DNA of 64,000 nucleotides from Macrophomina tecta (GCA_024180945.1 JAKSGN010000023.1:62001-126000), one strand, 5' to 3'; counted from the first letter of the stretch, positions 31,180 through 43,782 are shown. Translations and numbers: made by a program. Notes: generated by a model from the letters alone, not told the origin.

Positions 31180-32686
31180 GGCGCGACATGGCGGTGTGGT
31201 GCGGTGCTGGTGGCGATAGTGAATGAAGGTGGTGATGGTAATGGCACCAGCGGTTGGTCGGCGGGACGACGGCGAACAAGCGACTCGCTGACAAGTGCGT
31301 GCTTGGCACCCCGCCACGCCATTCCTTCCCGTTTTATCCAACGGTGGGCGTGGGTGTCAAGCGGAACGGAGCAAAAGGGCGCGCTACTGCTCCGTAAGGG
31401 TTTCCCTATGACAGGCCGACCGTGTCTTGCAGAAGGGATAACGGACCAGATCCCGCTCCGGGCGACCTGCTCCACCCTCTTTACTAACCAAGCTTGTGTC
31501 CCCCCTTGTCCTAAGCTGGCCTATATTTTCTCAAAATGCCTCCCCTCGTCGCCGGCCTGTCATCGTCGTAGGTTGCGCGCTCCACGCCTATTAAGACCTC
31601 CAATGAGTCGCCTAGACGCCCGCTTAACAGGTTCGCTGAGGGCCGTCGAAGCTGGCCTGTGTTTCCCTTCCCCAGAGCTTGCCCGTGTTTCCATCTCGTC
31701 GAGCCGACCGGTCGCATCTTGCCAGGTTGCAAGCACCACGCCTATCAAGACCCTCCGCTGAGTCTCCTGTGTGCGCACCGGATCGGCTCTCTCGGAAAAG
31801 CCTTAACGAGTTCTCGAGGTTGAGCCTTAACAAGGTCTTTGCGGTCGGACGCCCCAAGGCCTTAACAGGTTTCGCACCGAGGGTCTGCAACACGTCAGCC
31901 TTAACAAATTCTCAGAAAAGAGGTTCCCCTACGCCCTCGCCGCATTCTCAGCGATCTTAGAGCCGGTGCAAGCCCAAGGGTATCCTGTCGTACGCCTAGG
32001 GCGCGTCCACATCGGCTGGCTGGATAGGGCCAGCGTCGGGCCTGGTTGCGAGCCAGGTAGTCGTACATCGGGCGGTATTCGTATCCTGTTTTCTCTCGAT
32101 GGTTGTCCCTTGATGGGCTTCCCTGGATAGATGGTCGCGTTGCCCGAGCGTTAGCAGTAGACAATGTGGTTATAGTTGCGGTCGGCGCGTCGAAGAAAAA
32201 AATTTTCATCGCGTGGCGTGTGACAGGCTCTCACCACCACCTCTGCAGCTCAGCTGCCCATCAGAGACGCTCCTCTGATGAGTATCACCGGCCGCAGCGA
32301 CGTGAATGTATGCAGTAGAACTTCGCGGCCATGAAAACGTAGAGCACTCTGCATTGATGACTAAAGAGGCCGATGCCAGTAGGGTTCGTTCGCACCCATC
32401 ATCATCATACGTTTCATCCTCATCATGCTGTGGGACATTCGCATCAAGTCTTCAAGCGCAATATCCCGGTGCCTTGCCACGCTTATCGTCTTTTCTACAG
32501 GGTTTCCTCCTTTCTTTCTTCGGCACCGGACAAGCACTGTAAACGACGTTATAAGTTACCCCGAGGTCAGCGCTCCGGTGCTAAGTGCGCGACGCATCAC
32601 CAGAAAACCAACCACACCTTGTGCATAGTTCTACACTGGCCTCGTCATACACCCGCATCTCCGGCATTCAATTTGAGTTCGTTCTC
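31180..32686. other. Intergenic stretch between two divergent genes, with degenerate repeats
   Basis: HNH reads left and RdRP reads right, so both promoters must be here. Two similar blocks at about 31569-31615 and 31725-31770 (CCACGCCTATYAAGACC) lie about 156 bp apart, and CCTTAAC motifs recur at about 31800-31920. A block at 32236-32331 is related to 41848-41937. No other gene is evident. Confidence 0.45.
32236..32331 (+). repeat. Dispersed repeat, copy 1
   Basis: Contains GCTGCCCATCAGAGACG, then CGGCCG, GCGACGTG, TGCAGTA and TTCGCGGCC in the same order as 41848-41937. An unknown family. Confidence 0.5.
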
Positions 32687-35600
32687 ATGGACATCCTTGT
32701 ACGCGGAGTTCCCGTCCAGACGACCGATTCCGCACTGAAGGACTTCTTCACGCCGGTCATGAAGCAATTCTCAATCCATGTATTCCACTGCAGAAAGTTT
32801 AAGAACAAGCCATTGGCTATCCTTACCGTGACCGACATTGCGAAAGCCGACAGCTTTCTTAAGAAATACAGCAACACTACGTCCCTTGCCAGTGACAAGG
32901 CACTCCTTTTCTTCAATACGGCTCTGCAAGTCAGCGAAAGCAGATATAAGTCAGATGAGCTCATTCTGAAGACGCTCCGATACGAGGAAGGTCTCCTGCG
33001 AAAGACCGATCGGTCCATCGCGACAAAACCATCCAAGCTTCAAAGAACATTCGATTTCTCCTGCCTTCAGTGTGGTATCTGGGACTATGATGGATCCGAA
33101 ATAATGTTCGCCTCTCAATTCCAGGATACGAGACGAGGCAGTGTCGTGTTCGGCCACAGGGCTCTGGCAATGATCCTACGCACGGACCACATGAACACGT
33201 CTACCACTCGAATCGACATTCCGTACTGGAGTGTCGATACCATTTTGACATGTTCGCAGATGAACAGAGTTACCTTCACGCTTACGCTTGCGCCTCGAGT
33301 CTACAAGCTAGGAGACGATTTGGAGAGATTGATGAGTGATCTTGGCTTGGGCCGCCAACGCCGACAAAAATACAATCGCACGCGGGTATGCGCGATCGAT
33401 GAGTCGCACAGATCAGTCATAGGAAGCTGCTTCGTCTATCAAATATCGCTTGCCAATTCAGAGGACGCCTCGAAGCTCGATCAGCTTGTTCAAAGAAATC
33501 GTGGCATGCCACCAATCCTCGGCCTTTCGACCCCATACACCCAGGCCCATGGCACTTTTTTGCGGGATCTCGAGCGTTTGATGGAGTACCTCCACACTGG
33601 CCATGAGTTTGGCGGGCTGACATTTTCCGCCAAGTTTCAAATTGAGCGACTTGCGAGAAATGCGTACTTACCGCCATCGAAAATCGTTGCATTATTCCCA
33701 GTCATTGAACGCCTTTCTTACCAGACAGGCCACATTCCGACGAGTATGGCCATCCGCATGCTATCCAGGTATATTGAGTCTCCTGGGCCCCACATGGATT
33801 CAGGCAACTTTGAAAACGACTCCTTAGTAGAGGCGCTCGCTCGATTTGCTCAAGAGTTCAAGCTTGAGGGCTCCATTTACGACGTAAACTCGTGGAAGAA
33901 TCAGGGTGCTCTAATTCATAGGGTCATCATAACTCCCGCTGGCACATACCTGGAGGGTCCTGAACCAGAAGTGAGCAACCGCGTCCTTCGCCAGTTTCCC
34001 GCTCACACGGATTGTTTCCTCCGAGTTGAATTCATGGACGAGGATGGCGACTTAATTCGATTTGAGCCAAAAACCAATCTATCAGAGATATTCAATAGCC
34101 GATTCAAAGGTGTCCTTGACAGCGCAATCTCCATCGGTGGACGCAGTTTCGAATTTTTAGGATTCTCTCACTCTTCACTCCGTCAAAAAACATGTTGGTT
34201 CATGTCTGCCTTTGTGCAAAATGATTCCCTGATCACAGCCCAAGATGTCATCAAGGGTCTGGGCGATTTCTCGACGATCCGTTCCCCAGCGAGATGTGCA
34301 GCGCGAATTGGACAGGCGTTCTCCGACACGACCGCTGCGGTGACTGTATCGCCGGAAGCTGTCCGAGCTGCGCATGATGTGGTCAGAAATGGCCACACGT
34401 TTAGTGACGGAGTTGGTACTATCTCCGATGCTTTGCTGAGGCGTGTATGGAAGCAGTATGAACGAGGTCAAGGTCTCAGACCAACCTGCCTACAAATTCG
34501 TTTTGCTGGTGAGTAAACCGTTGATGAGACAGAGCTGCCGGTGTACTAATTATTATTAGGTGCCAAGGGTGTTGTATCACTTGACAACCGCCTGCAGGGC
34601 GAACAATTAGTTCTTCGTCAGTCAATGGTCAAATTTTACGGATCAAAGGCGTGGGATATCGAACTTTGTGGCGCTAATTTCAGGCCTCTACCACTTTACC
34701 TCAATCGACAACTAATCAAGATTCTCGAGGATCTTGGCGTGCCTGCGCACGGCTTCCTCGAGCTTCAAAACACCATGGTCGAACAGATCCGCCGCATCAC
34801 CGAGTCGCCTATCAATGCTGCTACATTTTTAGAGTCGGCTCGTGTCGGTTTGGCTTCGAGGATGCCATTTCTTTTCCGGATGCTAGAGGAACTCGGCCTT
34901 TCTTTCGACGGAGACAAATTCCTGTCCGATGTCGTGGAGATTGCTGCACTGTCTCAACTCCGTGATCTGAAGTATCGCTCCCGCATCCATGTGGAGAAGG
35001 GGGTAACCCTGTACGGTATCATGGATGAGACTGGCGTCCTAGAGGAGGGCGAGATTTATTGTGTCATGGAACGGCCGGGAGACAACGGCAGGTCGAAACG
35101 CACTGTCCTTTCGGGCGGGGATGTCATTGTTACAAGATCCCCAGCTATGCACCCAGGTGACGTCCAGAAAGCCCGAGCTGTCAGCGTGCCTGCCGATTCT
35201 CCGCTGCAAGCTCTCTCCAACGTCGTGGTTTTCAGCCGGAATGGCCAACGAGATTTGCCTTCCCAGCTCAGTGGCGGAGACCTTGACGGTGACCTTTACA
35301 ACGTCATTTTTGACAAGCGCCTTATGCCACAAGTAACCCACATAGCTGCGGAGTACAGAAACATTCCACCTTTGGACATTGGTCGACCGGTTACCCGAAA
35401 AGATATCACAGACTTCTTTATCAAGTTCATGGAGGCGGACCAACTCGGTCGCATATCCATGGTACACATGCAGCTGGCAGATAGGCGTCCTAATGGAACA
35501 CTAGATCCCGACTGCAAGAAGCTGGCAGAAATGGCATCAACGGCGGTAGACTTCTCGAAAACAGGTATTCCTGTGGATATGAGCCAGTGTCCGCGATATG

Positions 35601-36413
35601 ATATGATCCGTCCAGACTTCATGGCTGGTAGTCCTCACGTTACCGTTGAGCGGAACGGAGTCAACTTTCCCAAAATTCAAGACGATGCCACGGATGGTGA
35701 TGATGCCGTCGGTGCCCTTGATCCTGATTTTAAGACATTCAACTACTACGAGAGCGAACGTGTACTTGGACGACTGTACCGGGCAATTGACGAAAAGAGA
35801 ATCTTCCAGGAAATGCATCAGAACGCCCAAACCGTAAACAAAACCCTCGGCGGCTTGGGTCTTATAGAGCAGGTCTGGGAATATGTCCTTCGCGAAACCG
35901 CTCTAATCCAGTGGGAGGCATACAAACCTCTGGCCAGAGAGGTTCGAGAAATGTGAGTTCCAAATCGAGCCTTCCTTGAGCACTTCACAAAATGAGGTCC
36001 GTTATTGATATATTACGCTCTGCAGATACGAGTCTAACCTTCTCGATATTATGTCCGATTACTCAACGCACCCGCGATATCCGCTCTCAGAAATCGAAGT
36101 CTTTGGCGGGAATATTGTTGGTAAGAATAGCGGCAACACCAATCGCCGTATCCGTGAGCGTACAACGGAGATGAACCAGCGCTTTGAGCGTGACGTCACT
36201 TTCATTATTCAGCGTATCAAGCAGGGCGATGACGGCGACCGCGATGAGGCGCTTGCACGATCGATTGCGTGTCTGGCCGTCGGCATGTCTGAGCAACGCA
36301 GGCCCAATAATAGAATCGGCGCGCCGAGGAGCTGGAAGTATGTTGCTGCAGCAGTATGCTTGCGGGAAGTCGAGCTGTTCAAGATGAAATACGATCCTTT
36401 CAACAGTATTTGA
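32687..36413 (+). CDS. RNA-dependent RNA polymerase (RNA silencing), 1200 aa
   Basis: A eukaryotic cellular RdRP of the QDE-1/SAD-1/RRP-type family, which makes double-stranded RNA from single-stranded templates to feed Dicer and Argonaute in quelling and transposon control. Exons are 32687-34508, 34560-35952 and 36026-36413. The introns (51 and 73 bp) start GTGAGT, the first with a CTAAT branch site; both joins preserve frame and total exactly 1201 codons. The N-terminus (MDILVRGVPVQTTDSALKDF) looks like an RRM-type fold. The RdRP core follows: VIITPAGTYLEGPEPE, FLGFSHSSLR, IRFAGAKGVVSLD across the first splice, and the catalytic loop GGDLDGD (DLDGD at residues about 848-852). The last exon carries YPLSEIEVFGGNIVG and the usual SWKYVAAAVCL. 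The ATG is preceded by an open stretch without an in-frame ATG. It appears intact. Which paralogue class it belongs to needs phylogeny. Confidence 0.93.
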
Positions 36414-36429
36414 ATATCGTTGGGAAAGC

Positions 36430-36665
36430 GTCGATTATTTTGCCTTACTTCCTCAGGCGTCACCTTTCTTCTCTCCGAGAACAGGAAGGTATCACTTTGC
36501 CGCCCTCCATACCCAATAACCTCGGAACTACACTTACTCGGTTATACAAATTCCCTCGGCTATATCACTTGTTGTTCATGTATATAAGCAGACCTACTTA
36601 CCGCCTCCTTCAGAGGACAGGCAGAATACACTCGTTCCGACCTCACTGCTCTACAAAATCCGACA
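36430..36665 (+). mobile_element. Solo LTR copy
   Basis: Related to the LTRs at 9292-9576 and 53402-53628, here on the plus strand: TTATTTTGCCTTACTTCCTC at the start, ATGTATATAAGCAGACCTAC with the TATA box in the middle, and ACAAAATCCGACA at the end. It begins about 17 bp after the RdRP stop, so it may provide that gene's 3' end. Borders and target duplication are unclear. Confidence 0.6.
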
Positions 36666-36846
36666 GTTTTCCACATCCATTGTTCTCGTCTTGCGAGCCC
36701 AACCCGTATACCGAGATGGACGAATCCGATTTCGATGTCAAGATTATAATGTAGACCATCGTATAAGAAAAGTCTGGGCAGGCTTGCATTTTTCTTTTGC
36801 TCAAGGCAGCGTATAGGCTTCCTAAGAGAGTTGGATCCTCCTTCTA

Positions 36847-37834
36847 TAACGTAGTTCACCAACGAGCGGGCCACCCCAGCGAGCGGGCCACCTCCCCACC
36901 AAAACACGCGTCAGACAACAACTCAACGCGATACATCACCACAACACTACTGGATTATCTCAAAAATCTGTATATCAACCTTGCCCTACATGCTATCGAT
37001 ACCCACGCGTCTACTAGCGAACGAGCTGCGTGTCGCGAGCATCTCGCACCCCGATCAACTGTACAAGCGCGACGCAACGGACGACTCCCACGCGCAGAAG
37101 TTGAGCCCAACAACGAAAAGCTCACTAAACCTGAAGAAGAAGCGATTGTTGAGCGTGTACTAGACCTGGATTCGAGAGGATTTCCGCACTCGAAGGCTAT
37201 ACTACGCAATATGGCCAATAAACTACTGGCAGAGCGGGGCGCGGGTACCGTGGGCAAGAACTGGCCGGACAGGTTCATCAACCGCAGAGATGAACTCAAA
37301 ACGTGCTGGGCTCGCGTGTACAATCGCCAGCGAGCCTTGAACGAGGACCCAGAGGCTATTGAGCAGTGGTTCGACCTCGTTCGCTCTGTAAAGGAGAAGT
37401 ACGGCATCCTAGACGAGGATACGTACAACTTTGATGAGACTGGCTTTATGATGGGCGTAATAGGCTCTCTGCTAGTTATTACAGGCTCCGAAAGGCGCGG
37501 GAAACGAAAATATATCCAGTCAGGCAATCGCGAGTGGACTTCAGTTATTAACGCGATCAACGCGCTCGGTTGGACGATCCCACCCTTTACGATCTTCGCT
37601 GGCAAGAACCACATTAACACTTGGTACGAGGACACCTCTGGTATGAAGGACTGGGTTGTGCTGTCAGTGCCAACGGCTGGACGACAAATAAGCTTGGAGT
37701 GAAGTGGTTAGAGCACTTTAACGCGCATACAAAGTCGCGTACTGTGGGGTGTACCAGCTGCTCATAATCGACGGCCACGAGAGCCACAACTCTATCGAGT
37801 TCCAGGATCTGTGCAAGAAGGAGAAGATTATTAG
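36847..37834 (+). pseudogene. Fot1/pogo family E, left two thirds, frameshifted and fused to hAT
   Basis: Left terminus at TA 36847-36848: TAACGTAGTTCACCAACGAG with paired CGAGCGGGCC motifs. The transposase reading shows KLTKPEEEAIVERVLDLDSR, VGKNWPDRFINRRDEL, YNFDETGFMMGV and IIDGHESHNSIEF. One-base frame errors lie near 37663 and 37745. At about 37834 the reading passes in frame from KEKII into hAT sequence, so the last catalytic region, zinc knuckle and right end of the Fot element are absent. Confidence 0.75.
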
Positions 37835-39439
37835 GTCTTCTCCTCAGCGCAAGGCGTATATCGCTGTTCACGCCCAATGGGTTGACGAGGCCTGCAAACC
37901 TCGGAAAGCATTGCTAGGGCTACCAAACCTCCGCCGCTCTCACGCCGGCACGGCTATGGCACCTCACTTGATGACGATTATCCGACAGTACCACTTAGCG
38001 ACCCGAATCGGCTACTTCACTGGGGACAATGACGCAAAGAATGACACCTGTCTCCGCCAACTTGCTGTTGAGCTGTCGCAAGAGTACGGCCTTACACTTG
38101 ATCCAGTGTCCTCTCGAACGCGGTGTGCCGGCCACATCATTAACTTGTCCCTTCAAGCCTTTCTCTTTGCAACTAGTGAGGACGCTCTACAGGCCGCAAT
38201 TGCGCAGGCACAACACGAGGCAAATGATGTAACAGTTGCGGACGCGTTACACAGCCAGATTCAGTCGAATACTTGTCACAAGAGTCACGACAGGCGCAAG
38301 AAACGCCATGACACCGCCGGCTGGCGGAGCATCGGCCCAATGGGTAAACTCCACAACATTGCGGTGTTCATCCGTAATTCCACGGTGCGCAACGATGCAT
38401 GGGATGACATAACAGAAAAGGCGCTTGGAATTGACAATATTACCCGTTGGAACTCATGGTTCAAGTTGCTTGATGCGGCTATCAGCCAAGAGGGTCCATT
38501 GTCAATATTCCTCAACCAATACCACAACGAGCTGGAAGACGACATCCTCACACATGATGATTGGCAAGTACTCGAAATGACTCACGAGTTCTTGCAGCCG
38601 TTTTACCAAGCGACCTTGGAGCAGCAAATGGAGTGGGCATCGATAGATCAGGTGCTAGAGAATATGGATATTCTTTCCATGCAGTTTGAGAATGCCAAGG
38701 TAAGTCATGGACGGCTCGATCGATTACCAGACCTGGACTGATGTTAAAGAAGGTCAAATACGCCAGCAACGCGCGTATGGTTCATTCCATTCACATGGGT
38801 TGGTGGGTTCTCTCGAAGTATTATGAAGAGAGTGACAGAAACCCAATATATGCCACGGCATTATTGCTCCATCCAGAAAAGCGCCGGAGGTACCTTGACC
38901 GCCACTGGGCAGAGGAATGGAGACAGACCGCTATTGCTGGTGCACGGCAGCTTTGGGCGAAGTACAAGGACCGGCCACTCCTGTCGGAGTCCGCGGCTCG
39001 GCTGAACGACGAACGACGGGAAGTAACACCGTACGAGCGTATTAAGCAGTCAATGAGTGTCTTGGATGAGCCCGGAGATGAGGATGAGTTCGAAAAATTC
39101 GTCAATTCTCCGCCAAGACCTATGACGACCAAAACACCGCTTGAATGGTGGTGTCGAGAAGAACAGAGGATTGAGTATCCACGTTTACACCAATTGGCCA
39201 TTGACATACTAAGTGTGCCGGCGATGTCAGACGACCCGGAACGGGTATTCTCTTGCGCAAGGCGGACAATTTCTTGGGACAGGGCGCGGCTCTCGCCTGA
39301 TACTATCGAGAAGCTTCAATGCCTGAGCAACTGGGTGAAGAATGACTTGGTCCGCAAAGTCTACGTGGCAGTAGATGGTAAGGTCATGGATATTGCTGGC
39401 GGCAACGACGACATGTATGGCGCTTCAGGTTTGTATTAA
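37834..39439 (+). pseudogene. hAT transposase, 5'-truncated, with intact intron
   Basis: From SSPQRKAYIAVHAQWVDEA onward the reading is hAT-like: HLMTIIRQYHLATRIGYFTG then DNDAKNDTCLRQL, RCAGHIINLSLQAF, DNITRWNSWFKLLDAAI. After a clean 50-bp intron (38700-38749, GTAAGT with a CTGAT branch) the C-terminal dimerisation domain follows (PLEWWCREE, LSVPAMSDDPERVFS, CARRTISWDRARLSPDTIE, LSNWVKN). No stop occurs from about 37834 to the TAA at 39437-39439, so this half looks undamaged, but the N-terminal BED zinc finger and left terminus are missing and replaced by Fot E sequence. hAT terminal repeats were not identified. Confidence 0.78.
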
Positions 39440-40212
39440 TAATTATTGATAAGCTTAGCAATCGATAACAATATTAGGATCTGCCAATGAATACATAAGA
39501 ATATGCCAATATTAGTATTTATTTATTATTGGGATGTCTGGTAGGCAGGTTTTCGTACACGCTAGGCACGGCATCGTCCCCATATCCCTAATGGACCGCT
39601 TTCGACCTCATTGGATGATCGAGCCAACAAGGCAAGATACATGCTGATCGCGTTGCACAAGAGTAAGCCGGACGAGAGTAGAATGGGCGATTAGTGCGGA
39701 AGGCGCCGTAGAGTGCCTGACTCGCTGCCGGCCGAAAGTGTGCTATGGCTCAGCAAGCTCACCAGCCGCCAGAGGTGCGGATATTGAAAAGAGACCGATT
39801 AGACGGCCCTAAGCGGCTGACCAAACGGGTATTCGACCGGCGGGCTTCTGAGCGCGCGCTGCTTCCTGTCTGCCACACGCTCTCATTTGCACGCTCTCGG
39901 CGGAGGGCCATCCTAACTACCCTCCGACCTGCGACCTGCGACCTGCACATCCCCTGCCTTCCCCAAAATGTAGGTAAATGTTTGCTCAGCGTTAGTTCTT
40001 TCCTATGGCACGTGGATACCGATGGGGTTGTATAATCATCATTATCACCGCCCTTACTGCGACAGGGTAGCCAACGGTTGAGCAACATTTTCTAGTATTG
40101 GAAAGAGTCTAATTGACAGCCTTTATACAACTGATGTAGATGAGTTGGCATGGATTGGCATATCTCGTAGAGGAAGGCCGTATAGGCTCCTCTTTATACC
40201 TATTTTACCCAC
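39440..40212. other. No gene seen
   Basis: The first 80 bp are AT-rich (repeated GCCAAT and ATTAGTATT motifs) and may include the hAT 3' end. After that nothing recognisable. Confidence 0.35.
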
Positions 40213-40652
40213 TAACCGTGTTTCACCAGTCAGTGGGCCACACCAGTCAGTGGGCCACCCCAAAAACCACCAAAAATCAGAGAATCCGTACCTTAATATC
40301 TCAACAACGGCTGGGTAATAAATTCTAAAATTTTACTAGATGATAGGTAATACTTAGAAATAGAGTATATTAAATTTCTAAGAGCGAAACTTCTATAGTT
40401 CTTGAGATATTAAGGAAAAGGTAAAAATTTTTAAATTTGGGGGCCAATACACCGCTATTTTAAAAACTATAAGCTTTTAGCATTTAAGAATTTAATGACC
40501 TTTAGTTTTAGGCAATATATATAACGTATTAAAATTTTAGAATTTATTACCCAGCCGTTGTTGAGATACTGAGGTACGATTTTTCTGATTTTTGGTGGGT
40601 TTTTGGAGTGGGCCGAGGACTGGGGTGGGCCGAGGAGTGGTGGAACACGTTA
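40213..40652. mobile_element. Fot-type MITE, 440 bp, palindromic
   Basis: TA at both ends. Left end TAACCGTGTTTCACCAGTCA with two copies of CCAGTCAGTGGGCC; right end inverted, GGAACACGTTA with TGGGCCGAGGA repeats. Long inner inverted arms (CAACAACGGCTGGGTAATAA against TTATTACCCAGCCGTTGTTG) surround an AT-rich, non-coding middle. It has no transposase. Confidence 0.85.
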
Positions 40653-41847
40653 CAGAGAAAGCTTAGTAGCTGATTAAATGCACAAAACAAAATGCTGAAA
40701 AGCAGTTTGATTGGGTAATGCTGGGATAGTTTTATGTTGCAAGAAGAAAGAGCTGCCACAACGGTCAATCCCTAAGCTTAAGTTACTTTATGGTTTTCCT
40801 TAATTTGACGGATCCATTTTAGATCTGTATTAAGTGTGCATAATTCCAAGATAATACATCAAACCCAAGTAATTAAATGATTCCTACTCGGCAGTGCTTC
40901 TCTGCACTTAAATGATAGCGACGACACTGACAAGACTGTCCGAATGACCTTCATTTGCCCGGCAGAACGTACTGTAATTAATAGAACATATAAATAGACT
41001 CGTAGGTAACTAATACCTGAGTACGCTGAGTTCGCACAATTCTTTCAACTCTTGGGGGAAAAAAAGAGCATTGCAAAGACGTTCAGTTAGAAATGTTACC
41101 GTGGTACTAACTAGGTTGTTTTCAACTTTTTTTTTGGTGCACTAAATCAGCGCTTACGCTTCCTGTATTATTCCCCTGCACCAGAGGTCTGATGCGCCTC
41201 ACATTGGTGACGAAAATTCATTGCCTCGTTTAGTATGCAGACACATTACTATGATCAGCGAAATTCAATGGACCAACGGCCTCTTTGTCGCTAGCGACAG
41301 TCGAACAAAAGGGATGTATTCATATTTCTATGTCCAGTGCATGATCAAGTTAGAACTAATTTCGCGAAACGTGCGTGATTTGATATGAGCAGTAGTATCT
41401 ACTTCCTTCACACCGTGCAACTATACGTCTGGTGATGATGAACTTGTAAGTTGGAACGCAGACCATAATGGACCGAGCTTATTTACCTTGCAGCTTAGAC
41501 GCCTCTGGATGCTTGTATCTTGACTTGGTCTGACATAGCCTGACGAAGTTTTGTACGGTGAGCATGTAGAAAATGCAGAACCGCTAAGTCAGCAAAAGAA
41601 AGACAAGGGTCAGCTTTTTGTCTCGTATTCAAAGTAAGAGCTTCCTTACCAAAATCATGTGAAGTCCCCAGAAAAGCATTTTTAATCGTGCAGCTAGGGA
41701 ACACAGGTGATACGTAGGAAAACTTTTTCTGCAGGTGAAGCACCCTACTTATGTTCACCCCTCTCTAGGCTGCAATTACAGCGCGTCTGCACCGCCACTC
41801 CATAGCCTTGCTTCTAATGGAGGCAGCAATGGCGTGTCACCAGATTG

Positions 41848-41937
41848 CGGCCCATCACCTCTGCGCTCGGCTGCCCATCAGAGACGAATGTTTTCGGCCG
41901 TGGCGATGTGGACGCGTGCAGTAAGATTTTCGCGGCC
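41848..41937 (+). repeat. Dispersed repeat, copy 2
   Basis: Shares GCTGCCCATCAGAGACG and downstream blocks (GGCCGTGGCGATGTG, GCAGTA, TTCGCGGCC) with 32236-32331, in the same orientation. Confidence 0.5.
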
Positions 41938-43039
41938 CTTCGAAAGCGGTTTGGATAGCAGGGTCCGGTAATTTGCCGCAGACTTAACAGACCGCGCGCA
42001 TGCGATGGGTGTTGAGCTGGCTGGGCCGCACCCGTGCGGCTCCACTTTTGACCTTGCCTCAGAAACTCCCCGTTAAATCAGTAATCCTAACTTGTCAGCC
42101 AAGCTCATTTGGCGAACTTCCGAGCGCATTTTAATATAAGAACCTCGGAACTAGTGATTTTCCGGCAAAGCCGGTTCAGGTATAATAATGGATATATAAA
42201 ATCGATGTCAGGTCGATTTGCTACTCCGAAAAATTATGCTTACCTTATATGGGGCTTCTTTTCGACTGCGTCAGACCTTCAACGAACTCGGTCTTCCTTC
42301 TATTTGCCAGTGCGATAGTAGCCGGTAAAAGCCTGCTCCTGTAGCAGCTGGCAGCTAGTGCAAGGAGCAACCGGTGCAGCTAATGAAGCCTGCCAGCAGC
42401 AGCATCCGGTGTAGTGGCAAGCCGGTGAAGCCTGCTAAGTAGCAGCCCCTGTATAGCGACTAGCAAGTATGGCTTAATGAGGGCTGACCCGCACATGACA
42501 GAGAGAATATGGAGAGCAAGCGCTTTCAAATGACGTAAATTTGAGATGGTTCGCGATGGTTGCGGAGTGTAGTTCATTCGAATCCCGTCCCTGCTGTGAC
42601 TCTAAAAATCCCCGGCAATTCCCTCAGATGTCTTGACGCGTTGAGCGGACCGGAAAGAGTATAGCGCCTGACGTCGGAGGGTCTGAGGCAACTTTTTGAC
42701 CACCATTCGTCATTCGATCAACGCGCTTTGTGACTGCAACGACACCAGTCTTATGTCCTGACAACCCGAGAAACCCCACTCTAGAACCCTCCTGACCCTT
42801 GTGATAGAAAAGAGAAAAGAAAAAAGACTTCGGATGCGAATTGAATTTCTCGACCCTGCAATGTGGGCGGACGAAGATGATGGCGGGTGGACACGCGACC
42901 GTTTGGCGTGTTGCGACGCGCTGCGCGTCTCCATGCCCCGACAAACCGACTACCGCGCTCGCAAAAACCAACGGGGCAGCGAAGGACTCGCCTGACGACC
43001 GTATCCGATCTACCTAGCACTCGATGTCATTTTACGCAG

Positions 43040-43228
43040 AATGACCGGCTTGCCGAGCGGAACGAAGAGCTCGCGGAGCAGATAGCCAGGAACGAAGACG
43101 AGATCGGGCGCCTGCGCAGCGCGCTCGAGACGTCTGAGGAAACGCAGCCAAGATGGAGGACCGTATGGGGAAGATGGAGAAACAGATGGCAGCTCTGGTG
43201 CGTTCGACGCGTAGGAACCTGAGCTGAC
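43040..43228 (+). pseudogene. Coiled-coil remnant
   Basis: The reading NDRLAERNEELAEQIARNED then EIGRLRSALETSEE is a clear heptad coiled coil. The frame then slips by one base near 43157 into KMEDRMGKMEKQMAALVRST and a TGA. No start or domain can be placed; probably the tail of a lost gene. Confidence 0.3.
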
Positions 43229-43586
43229 AGTCATAGATCAACGCTGCATGTTTGAGCGTGCTCCGGAGCTGGGGCTACAGCAGGTGCTAGCTGTTGGAGG
43301 ATTCCGCTTAGGATTTCAGCCGGGCGCAGCGCTTTCTATGGTTTCATGGCTGACTCCACCTCTTCCTTCGTTCGCCCTACACCCTGGTCGGTTATCCATT
43401 AAACACCAATCCGTCGCCGCACACGCTGTCACAACCATCTGTTACCGCTTCCGCTTCACGCGCTCGTCTGCTCCTTCACCGCGGTTGCGACCGACCAAGG
43501 CTGCCCTCGGCCGCAGTCCAGCCGCACCATTCGCTGTGAACCGCCGCCGGGATCTAAGCCCTCTGAACTCCTCTCTCATCAGAATT

Positions 43587-43782
43587 TGATGGCGCATGGT
43601 CCTGCGAGCCTCAATATGGGAACCCGTTCGCGAAACTGACCATCGAAAATCTGGTTATTCTCCTAGCTAATGAGTGGCGTTGGCTATAGATATCTGACAC
43701 TATAACCGAGGCAAACAAAAAAGCTTAAACAGATCAGGCAATAAGGTGTTGATCAGCCAACGATTGGGCTCATGTTCCATCA
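43587..43782 (-). mobile_element. TGATGG...CCATCA MITE, inverted copy
   Basis: Same family as 26626-26811 and 54133-54326 on the opposite strand (CTCAATATGGGAACC, CTATAACCGAGGCAAAC, GCCAACGATTGGGCTCATG). 196 bp. No target duplication found. Confidence 0.72.

Noticed and set aside
30402..31761. Long plus-strand frames opposite the HNH gene
   Set aside because: GC-rich antisense shadows of a real gene; Gly/Arg-rich translation without domain.
42555..42602. tRNA-like TTCGAATCCC loop
   Set aside because: No matching acceptor, D and anticodon arms could be paired around it.
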